Positions 48,657 through 60,412 of a DNA stretch of 64,000 nucleotides are shown here, one piece after another. The DNA comes from Rhizophlyctis rosea (taxonomy: Eukaryota; Chytridiomycota; Chytridiomycetes; Rhizophlyctidales; Rhizophlyctidaceae): positions 60,622 to 124,621 of the forward strand of contig JADGJC010000097.1 in assembly GCA_027596075.1 (NCBI GenBank), in the 5' to 3' direction. The notes under the pieces were generated by a model that saw only the letters and a program-made list of their open reading frames with translations, did no database searches and had not been told where the DNA came from. The position numbers and the translations under genes are program-made. Position 1 is the stretch's first letter. Each line of letters begins with the position of its first letter.

Positions 48657-48783
48657 GCGTTCATGCCCGTCGAGTATGCCATCGGGTTGTTGATTTACCA
48701 CCACACCATTTCCTCTCGACGCATTCATGCCGGTTGAGCATACCATCTGGTTGTTGAGACCAGCATACCATTTCATCTCGAAC
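48657..48783. repeat. Two-copy tandem repeat of about 63 bp
   Basis: Copies at 48657-48720 and 48721-48783 share GCxTTCATGCC, GAGxATxCCATC followed by GGTTGTTGA, and ACCATTTCxTCTCGA. A partial third start (GCGATTCATGCC) lies at about 48628. They sit directly after the tRNA terminator. Function unknown. Confidence 0.8.
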
Positions 48784-48959
48784 TCCCAAAAACGATGTGG
48801 TCAAACAGCTCAAACCAAAACTGCTCGGAATCATTACTTTCCTTCTTTGTCTTTTGCATTGACTCGGTGGCAAAGTCCTATTGAACCACATCCAAAACGA
48901 AGTTTTTGCACAGGAATGCTTAAGGAACATGTGAACCGTTGCTCATTCCGATCCTCTCT

Positions 48960-51900
48960 CTACTTTTGCTTCGCCCGATCCTTCAGCTTCAAGCTGACGA
49001 AAGCAAGAAGGTTCCATACCGTGCAAATGAGCAGCATCTGACCCAACGCGTAGTTGTCTGCCAAAAGAGAGGGTCAGTCTCACACGAAATGGATGGACCG
49101 ACGAATGAGGCGGATAGACAATCAACTCACATTCATCCCACTTGTACGTGTAAGGTGGATCCCGAGTCTTATCAGAGTATGGGTATGCCTCCACCTCCTT
49201 CAACCAGAAAGCCTCGATGGCCCAGCGTGGAGCGGAGATTTGCCAGAGCCATCGGATAGAGTTGTATACGCCGTCATCGTGGACTTCTTGGAGATTGGGA
49301 ATAACTCCGGATAATACTGAAGATGCATCACGTTGTCAGAAAAAGGAATCAGACCCGTGTTGGTGAATGTATGGAAGCTCACCTAGTGCCCATAGGAGAG
49401 CAAACCCAGTCCCGACGAGCGGCACCTGTTTTTGTTTGAAGACGATTGAGATAAAGTAGCCCATGGCGAAGGCGCCGAAGTACATGAATTCGACGAGGAC
49501 CACTGCAGAAAAGGAAAAAGACCATGAGAATCAAGCTCTTCACTGAAAATGAAGGTCTTCAAGAACAACACGTCCCAAGCCGATGAATGTCCATTGGTAT
49601 TCATGATCTGTCCCACATATAGACAGGCGGCAGATGCCCCCAAGAAAACAGGAAAAGAAAACAATATCGATTGGACGAAATTCCCAGTACTCACAGATAT
49701 AAATGAACTTCTGCCGGTACGGGAAGAACAAGATCAACGCGATGGTGTACATTCCGGCTCCAATAACAATACGAGGGATGTCAACGAGGAACTTGGCCAA
49801 GAAGTAAGGAGTGGCACGCATGCCCGCCGCAGTGTCACGCCAGAAGACCACTCTTTCACGTCCAAATGTGCCGGAGCCGACTGAGATGCCAGCGAAGAGA
49901 CAGCCGAGGACGATGAACATTCCTGCTTGACTGATGATGCGTTTTAAGTTGAAAGGTCATGTGCATCTCGTATCTACAAACATCAACGTACGTAAGGTAA
50001 TCCTCAGGAGCATAACACCTCCACTGCAAGTTCCACGGCGTGATTTGACATACGGTGTTTGGTTGACTGCCCTTATACCGCATGTTCTGGGTCGCGATTG
50101 AGATGAAGATACCACATCCCAGATGAAGAACTTGGTCAAACATGAACGCTTGCACTGTCCGGTACACCTAGAGCACACACAAAAAAAAATGTTGTGAGCA
50201 CCCGACATGTCGACTTATAGAATCTAAACTTTGAAAGCTATGATCCACATAAACGGTAACAGCTCCATACCTGTGCCGCACTCCTCTTCAACAACAACCA
50301 AAGCTGAATATGAAACCCACAAGTCTGTCTTACAGGATCTTTCTTACAAGTCACAAGATAAAAGAACCGCATCCAATGATCCCCAATTTCCTTCAATACA
50401 TCCCACACCCACGATCCCCACTCCCTTACAAGACTCGCCAATCCGTGAGCAACGTAATCCGTCCACCGGTAATAATCAGACGCCAGCTTCTTTTGGCGTA
50501 GCTTCGCTTCCCGTTCTTTCTTTTTAAGGTCGGTGAGGAGGAGGAGGGGATCTTTATCATCGGAGGTTAGGTGGGTGGTTTCGTCAACGGAGGAGGAGGC
50601 AGGGGTGGCGGGGGTGCGGAGGGCGAGGAGGGCGTATGGGTCCTGCTTTTGGCGGCCTTCGAACGGGTTTTTGCCCGCGGCGTGTTGATTCCAGTCTATG
50701 ATGGTTTGGAGAGGAAAAGTAAGCTTGGAGCGCCCGAGAAAGTAAATTCAAGTGTAAGGGATTGCAACTCACATTCAAACAACTGACTAGGCACAAAGTC
50801 CGCGTCATAAGCGCTAGGCACTTTCCCACTTGTCACGTCCATGAAGAAATCGCTCGGACTCTCGTCAGGTGGACAAGTGAACCCTATGCTATCGAAATAC
50901 GTCACTGCATCTTCTCTATTCCCAAAATACACGACTTGCCCTCCCTTCCCCAGCAGCAACAAGTCATCGAATTGGCGAAACGTGGCGGGCGAGGGAGAGT
51001 GAATGACTGCTGCAACGAGGAGACCCTGTTGTTGAGCGATGTTGCGAAGATTGGCGCAAACTTCAAATGCGGTGGATGAGTCAAGACCGGATGTGGGTTC
51101 ATCAAGGAAGAGGATGGACGGTTCGGCGACGAGTTCCATGCCGATGTTGACACGCTTTCTTTGACCGCCCGAGATACCGCGCTCCTCTTCGTCTCCAATA
51201 ACATTGTCCATGACATGGCTCATTTCAAGGAAGTGGATGATTTCAAGCACTTTTTGGCGAATGCGTTCGTGGGACCAGTCGGCTGGGAGACGCATGCGGG
51301 CGGAGTGCATTAGGATGTCACGGACGGTGAGTTCGCGGAGCATGACGTCTTCTTGTGGGACATAGCCGATGAGCTTTTTGTATTTTGATAGCTCTTCTTT
51401 GGTGTTGTTGACGTAAACCGTGCCCGTAGAGCGAGACATTTTGCCAGTTAGGAGGGTTACGAAGGTTGTCTTCCCCGCGCCGGAAGGACCCATAATGGCA
51501 CATGTGCGTCCACTTTTCAGTTCTCCGCTAACGCCCCTCATGATCTCTACACCCGTTGGAAGCGTCTTCCCCAAATTCTCGAAACGAATATCGAATGTGT
51601 TGGTCAACTTTGCCAGTTGCGGTTTCTCAGCTTCCACCTTATCTTTCGGGGCCGCGAAAGCATCGGCTTGCAGCTTATGTTTCAACCGTCGTACTTCGTC
51701 AGTTTTGGATTTGGATCGGAAGACGATATAAGCTATTATGGCAAACACTAAGAAAATGGCCAGGACACCGAATTTGGGGGAAGTTTTGGAGCCTTCGGGG
51801 CACACAGCCAGACCGTAACAACCACGAGGTTCTGTGGTGCCTGAAGATGAGAGAATACGGTGAGATCTTGGATGAGGATTGTGTGGCAAGCTGAACGTGA

Positions 51901-52637
51901 ACTGGACAATAACCTTCGGGACAGAAGTAACCACTTGGGCAACGTTGGATCGTCGTTGTATTATCACTACAGAAGTACCGGGCGGGACAATATGACGGTT
52001 GAACTGTGTTTTCTGGGCAGTAGAACTGGATGGATGGTGGGAGGTCAGCAAGTGGCGCAGTTTGTTTACCCCAGTTTGTTTACAAACACGATGTAAACTA
52101 ACATAGCAAATGGCGGAAATCGGACCTCGCTCAACTCACCCCAGGTGTACACTTCTCAACTTCTCCTGGACCAACACAGAAATTGCTGGATGCGTCATGA
52201 TCGGTGAGCATTCAACGAAGACATATGTGGTATGAGAACGGCCCTGCTCACTCTGCTCCTTTCTTACCCTGCTGGACACCGCCATTGCACGGGACCCGAC
52301 ACGGGACTTGACGGGTAATAACAGTCTGCATATGGACATGCCAGCGAACGGGTTAGCATGCTCCTCAAATCCACATCTGCACCACATCCTGCCAATATTC
52401 TCAATATGTAGTTTCCAAGCTCTCACCATTCCATTGTGCTGTTCCTGGACATTGGGTCCTTTGAATCAGCAACTGATACATGAGCGGATCGTACGCTCCT
52501 GGTGGTGTGCCGGGAGGGAGAACGCCGCCATTTTTGCTAGGGTCTGGAGCTGCAGTTGGTTGTTGGGCTAGCGCTGAAGTGAAGAGGGCACACAGTAGGA
52601 GGATGGTTCTCGGGCGCTTCCGAGTGGATTGGAGCAT
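48960..52637 (-). CDS. ABCG half-transporter with cysteine-rich N-terminal ectodomain, 932 aa
   Basis: Eleven exons join in phase: 52637-52427, 52388-52268, 52185-52140, 52025-51914, 51840-50773, 50695-50271, 50167-49992, 49930-49695, 49502-49383, 49316-49131 and 49057-48960. A signal peptide (RTILLLCALFTSALAQ) precedes a Cys-rich ectodomain (CPAG, CPENT, CPARYFC, CPSGYFCPEG) and a membrane span (FGVLAIFLVFAIIAYIVF). The ABC domain follows with Walker A GPSGAGKTT, signature ISGGQRKRVN, Walker B SILFLDEPTSGLDSS and the H-loop VIHSPS. The ABC2 membrane part ends LGQMLLICTVWNLLAFVSL. This is the architecture of plant ABCG24/28-type proteins and their fungal relatives, so it probably dimerises and exports lipids or surface compounds; the substrate is unknown. 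One donor (GTTATT after 51914) is unusual, but the join is required by phase. Confidence 0.9.
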
Positions 52638-53833
52638 TGGAAATGAACTTGAAGAAGCGGATGGCGGGAGTGCAGGGGATGTTTGGACGTGGAACTGGTA
52701 AGACTTTTGTTGTCAATTATATTCCCTGCCTGCCGAATGGATGGGGACTGAGGGAAGAAGTGGAGATTGTGAAGAAAGTGGAGGACACGGAAGACCCCGG
52801 AGGTCCATCTTGAGCCACAGCCACCTGCAAAAACATTGTGTGACTGTTGCGGCTTTGTGCTCCCGCTTCGGCGCTTTGCGTTCGGATCAACTGCGCAGCA
52901 GCTTACACAACTGTCTGGTACCATAGGCTAAGCAACATCCTGTGAAGCAGAGCCGCGTTCCTCCACCAAAAGTGTGCGTGCCAAAGATCGTGGTGCGCTG
53001 AAGCATCGTAGTCGACTCTTTACCTTCAAAGTGCATTTGCACATGATGGACTACTACAATGATAGCACACCTTGCTGGGAATAAGACCGAAGGTCTAATC
53101 AGATAAAAAGTAAGCTCAAGCAGGATACCGGTGCCTAGCGCCACAGGGATGTCGACCATGAAGTCCAGATGGGAGATTTTCGAACCTCATTTGGACGACG
53201 ATGCTACATGAAGTTGGTCGCAGCGGGTTAAGGTATCACACCCTTCATCACCATTCTCTTTTCATTGTGCCGTGGCACCATCAGGATTGAACCTTCAAGT
53301 TGGTTCATGAGGTGGAAGTCTCAATAAGGCAGCGGTTACGCGTATCAAGTCATCAAAACAGACGCGCCCGGTCAAATCAGGAGCAACCATCCAATTGAAC
53401 TGATTGAAGAGGTGGTGGTGTCATCGTCATTCAATTCCTAACGGGTGTGATCATCGCAAAGTTTGAACTTGACAATCCTGGTATGCCGATGACGGACTAA
53501 CGACGAAAAAATGATACCTCAGGCCCACTATTTCACTGACATTTGTTTAAATGGTAAACATAAATGATCTTTCATGCTCCTGACATTGAGGGGATCGACC
53601 CCCATCCGATCACATCGCCTCACCGTAAGGGTGGCCGACGTCATAATGATACATGCCTAGCCATGAATCTATCAGCAGCAGCTGCTTGCATGCTATATGA
53701 CCTATGGCCAAAAATATAAACCGACCAGGTATTCCATTCCCCCTGACAGAACTTGCGGAAATCAGGAACAGTTCATACTGGTAAAACGACTTGACAATCA
53801 AACACCGTAAACGCACCCACAAACACTCAAACA
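52638..53833. other. Intergenic region between ABCG and the His/Ser/Thr protein gene
   Basis: The left part must carry the ABCG promoter. AAAAATATAAACC near 53709-53721, about 115 bp before ATG 53834, is a TATA-like element for the next gene. No gene seen in between. Confidence 0.4.
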
Positions 53834-54276
53834 ATGTCGGAACCACGCGACTCCTACATCCAATCCTTCCGCAACGACCCAGCGAACCAAAGCGCCGAAG
53901 CACACCTCGATGCCGCTCTCGGGGCCCAACCCCAAGCGGGCGCTCATCAGTTGCACTCCGCCGGCTCCTCTCCGTTAGAGCATAGTTCACACTCCACTCA
54001 TTCCACCCACTCTACTCACGCAACGCATTCCACTCATTCCAGTGGCGCCCATACAGGAAGCGCACACGAGGGAGTTAGCGCAGGCCATGCTGCAGAGGCT
54101 GCTGGGACTGACTCGTAAGTAGCAGATCCTTCATCTTCTGTACGACCCAAACCATGACTTTTTGGCTCACCAAACTATGCACGTCAATGGTTATACATTC
54201 AAACAGCAAAGGTCAAGCGCAACGACGTTCCGCGGAAAGGTCGGCTGAGGCAGATCAGGGCGTGGGGTCTCTTTAA
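53834..54276 (+). CDS. Small hydrophilic His/Ser/Thr-repeat protein, 116 aa
   Basis: Two exons: 53834-54114 and 54207-54276, with a GTAAGT donor and CAAACAG acceptor in phase. If the intron is retained, the frame stops at 54118 after 94 residues. The start is MSEPRDSYIQSFRNDPANQS. The central part repeats HST/HSS units (HSTHSTHSTHATHSTHSS). The second exon adds a charged Gln/Arg/Glu tail (KGQAQRRSAERSAEADQGVG). There is no signal peptide or membrane span. It is probably intrinsically disordered; histidine clusters could bind metal, or it could be a stress-protective hydrophilin, but neither is shown. Confidence 0.6.
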
Positions 54277-54640
54277 TTTCATAGGAACTCGATATTTGAT
54301 CATGGTTCCATTGTCCGTGAGTTGGCGCTTGCTATGAAAACGAGATGATATACGAGACTTCACGTGTATGGTCAATACTACACTTTCGAGGTGGTGCCTT
54401 GAAGTGTGATTTGGTGCTGTCTTGGTCGCACGTAGACGTGTATTCTCCTGAAACCGATGTTTTCAACTTCTTCGCTTTGCATGGCGCTGAAGGGGAAAAA
54501 GGTCTATAGGGCGCGGGACTGCAACCTCAAGCGTGGTGTTCGGCACGGGTCTTGTATGTGAACAAAACTTAAGCCCGCACAGATCATCCCCGCAACATTT
54601 GAGCGGTGATCCCCAAGCACTTGGAAAACTTCCAACCATT
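54277..54640. other. Convergent intergenic region
   Basis: Between the 3' ends of the His/Ser/Thr gene and the TIR-like/TPR gene. Nothing recognisable. Confidence 0.4.
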
Positions 54641-57619
54641 TCAGCAAGTGTACTTTAAACAACTTAACCACTCAACCTCCGCATATTTCCTGGTCATATA
54701 TTGATAATCAGAGACTGATTGCAGCGTAAATGTACATAGTACATATATCATGCCAACCATTTGTGGTGTCGGAACAAGCTTATGGGAAGGGGGAGCTGTT
54801 GCAGGAATGACCGCTTCTTGCAGGTTGATGAAGTCTGCATCGGGAAGTTTAGTGATACACATTTGAAGGCAGCAAGGACAAAAATTTACCTTTGTGACAT
54901 CCAACAGGTTGCTGGTTGTCTCTTCCTGGGCAACGCTATTCGTTGGTGGATCCAGTGGGCTACGGGGGCGAGCGTTGGAGATGTGGATTCGCTCTGCCTG
55001 TTCACAGGACCCAATCCTCCCTTCAGAACCTTCGAGGTCCGAATTGGCTGTTGGCATCAGGTCCACTAACCCCTCCCGATCTAAAACTGAGATACCCGCT
55101 TGATCTGATTCATTCTTGTTGTCAACACCGAGTGCGAGGAACAACTGATCCAACATCGTAAAATCCGACGATGATTCCGCCCCGAGCGACAGCCGAACAT
55201 CTTCCTCCCATTTTATGCCACTTGCTGTAATTGTTTGAGTGTTCTTCACTAACGGGACTTCGTATGTTGAGGAAAAGGGTGAGAGAGAGCTATCCGAATC
55301 GGACGACACCGCTAACACATCCTCCATATCCATATCCATCCAACCAAATGTATTGCCCCACACCATATCATCTGATCGAATACCGCCAGGCGCCATAGGA
55401 GGACCGAGGTGTCTCGGTTCGTTTTGGAAAACAATGCGTACCCTCTTCCGTTCCTCGTCGCTTAACCCGACTAATTCACGCAAACACCCCAAAAGGATCC
55501 TCTCTGAACTTCTGTCCCCTCTCCTTATGGCTGTCTTCAATTGTTGCCTACAAACAGTACCAAGTCGCTTCTTGATGCAGGAGATTTCGTATGCAGGTGT
55601 CTGTGGATTGGATTGGTCTTCGAGGTGGGAACGAAATTTCAGGTAAGAATGGTTGGGTCCTTGATACCAGTCCATGAGCTGGCTAGTGAAATGGACTATG
55701 CTCGGGTGATCTCCTAATGGCTGACGCGTTGCACCATCCCAATATTTTAACATCCACAGCTCAGCATTGTCAAAGTCCCTCCGGCGTCCGTACAATTCCG
55801 ACAGAGCTTCATAAGATTTCAATGTCTCTGGATGGCCGTCCCCGTACACTTTTTTGATTCTATCCAAACGATCCTCACACAAGTTTACCGCCTCCTCAAA
55901 CCGATTTGTCCGCTCATATAAAGCGCAAAGGCCGTCCAAGGAGATGCTGGTGGCCGAGTGTTTCTCTCCGAACAAGTCCCTTGCGGTGGCCAGACTTTCT
56001 ACGTACAGCGGTTCTGCCTCTGCATATTTCTGCCGACTTGCGTAGAACTGCGCCAGGCGAATGGTGGAGTGAATAGTAGTCGGATGGGCGGCACCCAGCA
56101 CCCATTTGGCCCGTCCCAAAACATCCCGATGCAATTTCTCTGCCTCAGCGGTCTTACGTTGGGCCTCGTATAGGAATGTGAGAGCCTCAATGGATAAAAC
56201 CGTGTCTGGATGTTCGTCACCTAGCACCCTCCGCCGTCTATCTACACACTCGACGCAAAGTACTTCCGCCTTGGCGTATTGACCGAAATCCCGATATAGC
56301 AATGCCAGCTCGTACAAAGACGATAGCGCTTCCGGATGATCAACTCCCAATAATCGCTGTCTCCTATCTACACATTGTTTGTACAGGTGCTCCGCATCAT
56401 GAAATCGCTGTTGCCGTTTGTAAAACAGTCCCAACTGATGCAAATATCCGATGACGTCCACATGATTCCCACCCATAAGACGCTCCGCCCGATCCACACA
56501 TTCTTTGCGTATAGGCTCGATCAACTTCCACTGCCCAGTCTGCTCGTAGAGTTCTGCCATGTTACTTAAAAGTGCTATGGTGGTTAGATGGTCATCACCG
56601 AGCGTCTTCTTCGCTCTATCAACCCATTCGACCAGTAACTGCACCGCATCCCTGCTCTTCCCCTGCAAAAGGTATACCGTCGCTAGCTGATTCACCGTGG
56701 CAAGTGTCTCCGGATGGTCTGATCCCAACTTGTCCCTCCTGGCTTCCCAGCATTCGACTAAGCACGGTTCCGCATCCGTATGCATTTTCCGATCTATATA
56801 TAACCTTCCCAAACTATGCAACCATCGCGCATGCTCATCCAAACGTCCTTCTTTCTTGGTCAGAGCTACATGCGATGTCAGATTCGAAACCATCCAATCA
56901 GAGAGGAAAGAAAGGACAATCCGATCCAGAGCTTCGAAGCCTACAGTTTCTGTGATGGCCTTTCGAACGGCTGCAAGGTCTTCCGCTTTTGTAGCCGTGG
57001 TTTGGTCTGATTTGATGGAAGAGATGGTTCCATAGAAGACGCCTGGATCCGTTGCAATGGAATCTCGGAATGCAAGTGCTTCACCGGGTGGCATGGCAAT
57101 GCGAAGATTGACGTTGTCATTGATTGAACCTGTATAGAGTTCGTACACGCACCATGCGCGGGTGAGGGTGATGGGCTTGTTCCAAGGAGACCAAATTGCG
57201 AGGATATTCTTCATGGTGAAGATGGCGTTTGTGAAGAAATCACTCAACCATTGGGCGGTGATGGTTTCCGTTCGGTGGTGTTGCGGCAGGGAAAGAAGAT
57301 CCAAGAAGATAAATGTTTCCAACGCATCAAGTTCGGAGAAGAAGGTTGTAACCGCGTCTACCAAATCGAGGAATGGATATTGCCACGCGTGACTGATAAA
57401 CCACGATGCTGTTCCTGTTGCATCTGGATGGTCATGTCGGAGATGGTCGCAAAAGGACTTTTCCATTCGGGTGCGGGGTTTTACATGTTGTTCGCAAACT
57501 TGCATCGTGGTCAGACTAAGTAGTGACTCCCTTCCCCCACATTGTTTGATAAATTGCTGAAGGAATAAGACCCGAACGCCAAGGAGTGGGGACTGATTTG
57601 AATTTGATGTAAGGGCCAT
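54641..57619 (-). CDS. TIR-like domain fused to kinesin-light-chain-type TPR repeats, 992 aa
   Basis: One uninterrupted frame. The first ATG is at 57619 (GCGATGGCC context); the open frame extends to 57673, but only with a GTG, and a 50-nt intron (57688-57639) fits in the 5' UTR. Residues about 70-165 form a TIR-like domain: SWFISHAWQYPF, a strand FIFLDLLSLPQH, ILAIWSPWNKPITL and TRAWCVYELY, where the glutamate of WCxxEL (E160) aligns with the catalytic Glu of plant and animal TIR NADases. Then come about nine TPR units (residues about 260-660) of kinesin-light-chain type, each with LG-x-x-HP-x-T-like joints (LGSDHPETL, LGDEHPDTV, FGEKHSATS). The C-terminal 300 residues are acidic and disordered, ending in a possible hydrophobic strand. 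There is no NB-ARC or NACHT NTPase. Signalling or scaffold role inferred. Confidence 0.75.
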   Translation of the reverse strand: MALTSNSNQSPLLGVRVLFLQQFIKQCGGRESLLSLTTMQVCEQHVKPRTRMEKSFCDHLRHDHPDATGTASWFISHAWQYPFLDLVDAVTTFFSELDALETFIFLDLLSLPQHHRTETITAQWLSDFFTNAIFTMKNILAIWSPWNKPITLTRAWCVYELYTGSINDNVNLRIAMPPGEALAFRDSIATDPGVFYGTISSIKSDQTTATKAEDLAAVRKAITETVGFEALDRIVLSFLSDWMVSNLTSHVALTKKEGRLDEHARWLHSLGRLYIDRKMHTDAEPCLVECWEARRDKLGSDHPETLATVNQLATVYLLQGKSRDAVQLLVEWVDRAKKTLGDDHLTTIALLSNMAELYEQTGQWKLIEPIRKECVDRAERLMGGNHVDVIGYLHQLGLFYKRQQRFHDAEHLYKQCVDRRQRLLGVDHPEALSSLYELALLYRDFGQYAKAEVLCVECVDRRRRVLGDEHPDTVLSIEALTFLYEAQRKTAEAEKLHRDVLGRAKWVLGAAHPTTIHSTIRLAQFYASRQKYAEAEPLYVESLATARDLFGEKHSATSISLDGLCALYERTNRFEEAVNLCEDRLDRIKKVYGDGHPETLKSYEALSELYGRRRDFDNAELWMLKYWDGATRQPLGDHPSIVHFTSQLMDWYQGPNHSYLKFRSHLEDQSNPQTPAYEISCIKKRLGTVCRQQLKTAIRRGDRSSERILLGCLRELVGLSDEERKRVRIVFQNEPRHLGPPMAPGGIRSDDMVWGNTFGWMDMDMEDVLAVSSDSDSSLSPFSSTYEVPLVKNTQTITASGIKWEEDVRLSLGAESSSDFTMLDQLFLALGVDNKNESDQAGISVLDREGLVDLMPTANSDLEGSEGRIGSCEQAERIHISNARPRSPLDPPTNSVAQEETTSNLLDVTKVNFCPCCLQMCITKLPDADFINLQEAVIPATAPPSHKLVPTPQMVGMIYVLCTFTLQSVSDYQYMTRKYAEVEWLSCLKYTC

Positions 57620-60412
57620 CGCTGGAAGTCCTTGTTTTCTATTTGTTAAGAAATTGGAGAGAGTGTTTTCCACGAACTAGATACTCACGATTTCTTCAAT
57701 GGTGCCGCTCCTAATTATGGAATTACGGCCTGAAAGTTATTCGCTATCGGACCGACGCTGAGCTCCAGCTGCCTCAAGGTGAAAGCAATATCAACGAACG
57801 GAAGCAGTGGAAGAGGAAGAACAGGATCTTTTGGATGGTGGTGTGCCCGTGTGGGCTGAAAGCTGGGGGGAGTCAGGGGCAGCTTTGTGCACCCTCACCT
57901 TGTTTTTTTGTTACACAAACAGGAGTGGGCTGCGACGCGCGGGTCCTTCGTTGGAATTTGACGTGCCCTTTTCCGGTTGTCCTTGTGGTAGAAAAATATT
58001 TCATGTACTAGCACTGACACTACCATGATTGTCAGTCCCTTTTCGCCCTGATTACTTGGATCATGCGTTGGGCCTGCAGAATGATGATGGAAACTTTGCG
58101 TGCAACATCTGTTGGCATACCGAACTTACCAATGAGGGAGTGGGCTACAGGATCCTTCAGGAAAGTCAAGGTTGCAACCGAACTGTTGTATGCGTTCCTG
58201 ATCCGAGTTGGTGACAAAGAACATCACGCTCTCCTCCAAGAGCGGTAACCAAAAAAACTGAATCGGTAACAATCGGATTTCGAATGAATCTGACCGCATG
58301 AGTAACATTCATTCTTTTTCTTGCCCAACTTTTCATGTAAGGTTTGAGGACTGGCAAAATGAAACGCTATGATGTCACCGGGTACTGTCTCAAAACAAAT
58401 ACAGAAGCCCAGAGTGAGGAATGTCAATGCCTGGAAAGGGTTCAAGAATTTCCCCTATCCCCCATTCATTGACTTCAGTGTACCCTTCGTGGAGCTTCAT
58501 CATGTGATGCATCTCACCCAGCTACAAATCCAGTTCGAAAGACATAGCTTTGGGTTGTGTGCCTAACACACCCGCCTCATATACGTTGATTGCATTGTCA
58601 TGCGTCGATTGTGGTAAGGCACGAAGACCTCGAACCGCTCCAATCCTTTGTGATTTCTAAAGATTGTGGCAAGAAAAAAATTGGAGGAAGCGAAAGACGA
58701 TGCCACGGTGGGGAGAGCTCAACTCGACGCGCCTTGGCGTAAATACTTGCAGTCATACAAGTGCGTTATCCATGAACTATCATGGCTTGCTTTCGCTTGA
58801 GCAATTTGTATGGACTTCCCATCAATCCGTTGGACACATTTTGTTGTTGCGGCTCAACCCGTTCCGTTGGTTCTTACACTATGTGGAAAAAAAGACGGAC
58901 CACGACAAGGGGAAGGGATCATTTAGGCGCTTTCACTGCGTTCGAAGCTCAACTACATCTATCACTTCTATCGCCCATTGAATTTCCTGTCGTTTGATTC
59001 ATCCCAACTGTCGCCTCCTTTCTCCTCGCCAGTCTCATGTTGCTTCGCACTAAAGTTGAATGGCCAGAGTATGCCATACCATCTCCATCAGACACAAAGA
59101 TAGTACATCAGGTGATTCCAAAAAGAAGGAATCCCTCGAGAGGATGCGATGGGATATCTTCATTCTCAAAACATCAGCTTTGAGAAAGACATCGTTCACA
59201 TCATTGCATTCGATTCACCGGTATTGTATGTGTCAAACACAATGATCGCAGGTCCGGACATTTGTACTTGAAAACTTTGGAAGGAGGATGTGGGTGGTGT
59301 GAGGATACGGTGGCATGAATCGGCTGGTCCTTATCCAGAAGTAGGTTGGGGTGAATCCTCATATGGCGTATCTTTGTCCAAGCTACATCGCTCGTCCATA
59401 TGCTTTGTCCTCATCAGGTCTTTTGTTGCGAGAGAATACCCAGCCTCGTACCACTGTACCTTCACCTTCGACAATGGGGCGACAGGAAGGATGCCAAAAG
59501 CGTATGAAAGCGAAACTCGCAACTGAGTTATTCGTGATGCGCACGTTTGTGCAAAACTTCGTGCTTTGATGGTGGAGATGCCAATCCCTCAAATGGGAAA
59601 GCCTGCTACCCATATGTCCTTTGGGCGCCCTTTGAATCTTGACGCGACCTACTGCAATACCTTGACGGTCAAGCTTTGGGCTCATAGAAGAACAACGCAA
59701 TATTCGCATGATAGGCTTCCAAGTTTTCGTCCTCGAAATGAGCGCATATCGTTCGAGGCGGGCCTCACAGCCAATGATATATTCTACCAATTGAACACAC
59801 TCCATGGGGACAAGGGCTACGCATTACAGATGCCAAAATCATGCCAAGATCATGGCAGCTTCCAAGTCGACTGGGCGCGCAAAAGTATATCCTCAAGACC
59901 GTGCCAGCATTGTTGTGCAACTTGGGAAAACTGCATTCGGCCTTCGGCGCCAACATCCCATGATGTACAAATTTGTAAGACGCCCCCATCTGTGCATATA
60001 TGACGTCTGCTCTATATGGGATAGTGGCGATAATGCGGTTGGAAGGCGCGGGGCAATAGCAGCCAAGATGAGTTCATACATCAGGCGGGCCATCAAGCCG
60101 TGCCTCCAACCAGTGGCAACCCAGGCCCCGACCAGCGACACCCTGCCAAGCTGTGCCGAGTTGTGCAGGGTCACGACCCATTGTCTTGCGGCCAAGCTGC
60201 TTCTCCTCCTTTCCCTTTTGCGAACCTTGGCCCCGGTGTCCGCAACCCGCTTTGTTGCACCCTTGATGAGAACGCACATAAATATAGACATGCCACCTTC
60301 ACCCCGAAGCAGGGTTTTCTATCTCTTCCTCCTCACACTCCCAATTTAGTTGACCTTCACCTACCCATTTTCAAACACCCTTCCACTTCTGTCTCCTCAA
60401 ACACCGACAAAC
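57620..60412. other. Intergenic region, 2.8 kb
   Basis: Left end: 5' UTR and probable promoter of the TIR-like/TPR gene. The rest has only short frames without motifs. Right end: ACATAAATATAGAC near 60276-60289 is a TATA-like element about 130 bp before the chitin deacetylase ATG. Confidence 0.4.

Noticed and set aside
57620..57673. Extension of the TIR-like/TPR protein to a GTG at 57673
   Set aside because: No ATG is present and the region is explained by a 5'-UTR intron; the ATG at 57619 has good context.
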